A DNA stretch of 64,000 bases, from positions 1 through 64,000 of the forward strand of contig NZ_CP063304.1 of NCBI RefSeq assembly GCF_015159595.1, given 5' to 3'. The first letter of the stretch is position 1. Every line of letters starts with the position of its first letter. Source of the DNA: Blautia liquoris. Its GTDB lineage: Bacteria > Bacillota > Clostridia > Lachnospirales > Lachnospiraceae. Of the stretch, positions 61,835 through 64,000 are shown one piece after another. The translations under genes were made by a program, and so were the position numbers. Under the pieces are notes generated by a model that worked only from the letters and a program-made list of their open reading frames with translations, was not told the origin of the DNA and did not search any database.

Positions 61835-61999
61835 ATGAAGAAATACGAGTGTGGGCCATGTGGCTATATCTATGATCCGGCAGAAGGCGATCCGGACGGA
61901 GGAATTGAACCGGGAACAGCATTTGAAGATCTTCCAGATGACTGGGTGTGCCCTCTATGTGGTGCAGGTAAAGAAGATTTTACCCCTGTAGAAGACTAA
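61835..61999 (+). CDS. rd: Rubredoxin
   Basis: A 54-residue iron protein carrying one electron at low potential. Cysteines occur as [18 protein letters not shown] at the start and [11 protein letters not shown] near the end, the classic 2x CxxC rubredoxin site; aromatic Y4, Y11, Y13, W37 are conserved. AGGAGG lies 8 nt before ATG. It is the likely electron donor for the flavodiiron fusion downstream. The insertion sequence ends 23 nt upstream of its start codon, removing the original promoter. Confidence 0.95.
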   Translation: MKKYECGPCGYIYDPAEGDPDGGIEPGTAFEDLPDDWVCPLCGAGKEDFTPVED

Positions 62000-62014
62000 T
62001 AAAGTATATGAATG

Positions 62015-62055
62015 CCGCATTGCATAAGACGGATTTTATGCAATGCGGTATTTTT
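62015..62055 (+). terminator. Terminator after rubredoxin
   Basis: CCGCATTGCATAA (62015-62027) pairs perfectly with TTATGCAATGCGG (62036-62048), followed by a T-run. Confidence 0.93.
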
Positions 62056-62058
62056 GGA

Positions 62059-62098
62059 TATACTATGATTATGAGGTCAAAGACATTTTTGACCTTAT
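62059..62098 (+). promoter_or_regulatory. Promoter -10 and palindromic operator before the flavodiiron gene
   Basis: TATACT at 62059-62064 is followed 7 nt later by an inverted repeat, ATGAGGTCAAA and TTTGACCTTAT (62071-62081 and 62088-62098, 10 of 11 positions matched, 6-nt spacer). Its position over the likely transcription start suggests a repressor site. It could also be a hairpin related to the GGTCAAAAGG ends of the repeat family. Confidence 0.55.
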
Positions 62099-62120
62099 GA
62101 AATTGGGAGGACGAAAACAT

Positions 62121-64000
62121 ATGAAAACAATGAAATTAAGGGATGGCTTTTACTGGGCCGGAATTGTGGACAAGAATTTGAAAGTCTTTGATATCATTAT
62201 GACAACAGAATTTGGTACAACCTATAATTCCTACATTATGAAAACAAAGGGAAAGACAATCCTCTTTGATACGGCGAAAGAAGCTTTTTTTGATGAATAT
62301 CTTAATAAATTAAAAAAGGAAGTTGATGTCACAGCTATTGATTATCTCATTGTGAGTCATACAGAACCAGATCATGCAGGATCAGTTGGGAAACTTTTGG
62401 ATTTAAATCCACAGATCAAGGTCATAGCAACAGGATGTGCAATTGATTTCCTGAAAGAGATCACAAATCGCGAATTCTTCAGTATCGCAGTAAAAGACAA
62501 TCAAGAGATGAAGATTGGCGATAAGACTTTGAAGTTCCTGATTGTCCCGAATCTCCACTGGCCGGATACGATGTATGTGTATATTGAAGAAGAACAGATT
62601 CTGATAACCTGTGATTCCTTTGGCGCTCACTATGCCTTTGACGATGTTCTTGTGAGCAAGGTGACAGACCAGGAAGGTTATATGAGATCACTGAGGTATT
62701 ATTTTGACTGTATTATGGGACCGTTTAAACCATATGTCCTGGATGCGCTTGATCGCATCAGGGATCTTGATTTGTCTATGATATGTACCGGGCACGGACC
62801 GGTTCTGGATACAAAAATTGACTATATCCTGAATCTATACAAAGAATGGAGTAATGTTGTCAGTCCAAATACCAAAAAGACTGTCATCATGCCTTATGTG
62901 AGTGCATATGGTTTTACTCGCCTTATGGCAGAAAAGATTGCGCAAGGAATTAAAGACAGCGGTGATATTGATGTCCGTACCTATGATATGGTGAATGCTG
63001 CAAGAGACAAGGTTTTAGAGGAACTTTTATATGCCGATGGAATTTTGTTTGGAACGCCGACAATTGTGGCAGATGCACTTTCTCCGATCTGGGATCTTAC
63101 GAGTGCAATGTCATCCGTGACACATGGGGGAAAGCTTGCCGGCGTTTTCGGGAGCTATGGATGGAGCGGCGAAGGAGTCCAAAACATCACAGAACGATTA
63201 AGACAGTTGAAGATGAAGGTTCTGGATCCGATCCGTGTTCGCTTTAATCCTAGCGAGGTGGAACAAATCGACGCCTATGAGTATGGATATAATTTTGGGT
63301 GTGTGCTTCAGGAAAAGGAGAATCCAAAGACAAAACAAGGTAGTGGAAAACTAGTGAAATGTCTAATATGTGGTGAAATCTTTGATTCATCCCTGGAAGT
63401 CTGTCCTGTCTGCGGAGCAGGCAAAGAAAATTTTGTACCAGTGGAAATAGGTACTACAACATATCGTAAAGACACGGATAATTATTATGTCATTCTGGGA
63501 AATGGTGCGGCAGGTTTAAGTGCTGCAAAGGAAATTCGTAAGCGCGATCAGACAGGGTCTGTTGTGATAGTATCAGAAGAAGCTTTCTGTACCTATAACC
63601 GGCCAATGCTGACGAAAGCACTTATGGCAGATATCAACGCAAACCAGATTGCAGTGGAAGATGAACGGTGGTATGAAGATCATAGGATATTCCAGGTTTT
63701 AGGGAAGAAGATAGAGTCCATCGATGTTGATAAGAAAGAGGTTGTCCTTTCCGATCAAAGCCGTCTGAAGTACACACGGCTGATCTATGCCCTGGGTTCA
63801 GAATGTTTTATGCCGCCATTTGCAGGAAGTGATAAACCTGAAGTTCTCACAATACGAAGAGTGACAGATACGCAGATGGTGACTTCATTGATGAAACATA
63901 CAAAGGAGGTTGTCGTAATTGGCGGCGGAGTACTGGGACTGGAGGCTGCATGGGAAATTAAAAAAACCGGATGCCAGGTGACTGTTCTGGAACTTGCTCC
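62121..64000 (+). CDS. Flavodiiron protein fused to rubredoxin-like and NADH:rubredoxin reductase domains (partial at window end)
   Basis: The first 626 residues are visible; the ORF continues past the window. Domain 1 (about 1-250) is a metallo-beta-lactamase-like diiron domain with ligands H80-x-E82-x-D84-H85, H146, D165 and H225. Domain 2 (about 254-395) is a flavodoxin. Domain 3 (about 412-441) is a very short rubredoxin-like zinc/iron ribbon, CLICG...CPVCG (C414, C417, C428, C431). Domain 4 (from about 455) is an FAD/NAD oxidoreductase beginning VILGNGAAGLSAA, with a second Rossmann GGGVLGLEAAWE. Such fusions reduce O2 or NO with NADH as donor, protecting anaerobes. GGGAGG lies 10 nt before ATG. 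Start and identity are firm; the end is unseen. Confidence 0.94.
   Translation, partial: MKTMKLRDGFYWAGIVDKNLKVFDIIMTTEFGTTYNSYIMKTKGKTILFDTAKEAFFDEYLNKLKKEVDVTAIDYLIVSHTEPDHAGSVGKLLDLNPQIKVIATGCAIDFLKEITNREFFSIAVKDNQEMKIGDKTLKFLIVPNLHWPDTMYVYIEEEQILITCDSFGAHYAFDDVLVSKVTDQEGYMRSLRYYFDCIMGPFKPYVLDALDRIRDLDLSMICTGHGPVLDTKIDYILNLYKEWSNVVSPNTKKTVIMPYVSAYGFTRLMAEKIAQGIKDSGDIDVRTYDMVNAARDKVLEELLYADGILFGTPTIVADALSPIWDLTSAMSSVTHGGKLAGVFGSYGWSGEGVQNITERLRQLKMKVLDPIRVRFNPSEVEQIDAYEYGYNFGCVLQEKENPKTKQGSGKLVKCLICGEIFDSSLEVCPVCGAGKENFVPVEIGTTTYRKDTDNYYVILGNGAAGLSAAKEIRKRDQTGSVVIVSEEAFCTYNRPMLTKALMADINANQIAVEDERWYEDHRIFQVLGKKIESIDVDKKEVVLSDQSRLKYTRLIYALGSECFMPPFAGSDKPEVLTIRRVTDTQMVTSLMKHTKEVVVIGGGVLGLEAAWEIKKTGCQVTVLELA

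Overview
The window looks like the dnaA-proximal end of a chromosome from an anaerobic, spore-forming Firmicute, most probably a Lachnospiraceae (Clostridium cluster XIVa) bacterium. The evidence is the order dnaA-dnaN-S4-recF-gyrB-gyrA with DnaA boxes, low-GC codon use with AGGAGG ribosome sites, a clostridial-type 16S rRNA, sporulation genes (spoIID, spoIIQ-like, spmA, spmB) and oxygen-defence genes of strict anaerobes (rubredoxin, flavodiiron protein). Species cannot be fixed from reading alone.

Layout. 1-8.8 kb: replication initiation and gyrase. 8.8-15.6 kb: tRNA-Ser, then an rRNA operon with the order 16S-5S-tRNA-Ile-tRNA-Ala-23S, followed by Asp, Val, Tyr, Thr, fMet, Phe and Lys tRNAs and a terminator. 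15.6-19.0 kb: a D-Ala-D-Ala carboxypeptidase-like protein that has lost its catalytic motifs, a zinc-ribbon protein, SpoIID and a SpoIIQ-like LytM protein. 19.1-26.1 kb: hemolysin-III-like protein, GIY-YIG protein, S1-domain protein, CBS-domain pyrophosphatase, flavin reductase, glutamate dehydrogenase, HD protein and free-Met-R-SO reductase. 26.3-28.5 kb: GH95 fucosidase. 28.6-28.9 kb: a compact unit with a LexA-type box, encoding a 29-residue hydrophobic peptide. 28.9-39.2 kb: a complete type II fatty-acid synthesis operon (fabH-acpP-fabK-fabD-fabG-fabF-accB-fabZ-accC-accDA) followed by a FabT-like regulator and shikimate kinase. 39.4-48.8 kb: murA, SAM-I riboswitch-metK, a two-component system, a guanylate-kinase-like protein, holB, ricT, trmN6-like and rsmI. 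48.8-54.9 kb: spmA and the sufCBDSU operon for Fe-S assembly. 55-59.8 kb: class I aldolase, an 80-residue unknown, an orphan peptide-binding lipoprotein, nagA and spmB. 59.9-61.8 kb: a complete insertion sequence with perfect inverted repeats and an 8-bp target duplication, lying between a promoter and the rubredoxin gene. 61.8 kb to the end: rubredoxin and a flavodiiron-rubredoxin-NADH:rubredoxin reductase fusion that runs off the window.

Most striking non-ordinary signals: (1) the SOS-box mini-gene at 28.6-28.9 kb; (2) a dispersed palindromic repeat family with TGATAC...GTATCA ends, in long (153-204 bp) and short (41-58 bp) forms, in at least ten gaps between genes; (3) the DacF-like protein with all three active-site motifs altered; (4) the insertion sequence that separates rubredoxin from its probable promoter and carries a chain of GC-rich hairpins; (5) 5S rRNA placed between 16S and 23S. 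No CRISPR array, prophage or obvious defence island was seen.
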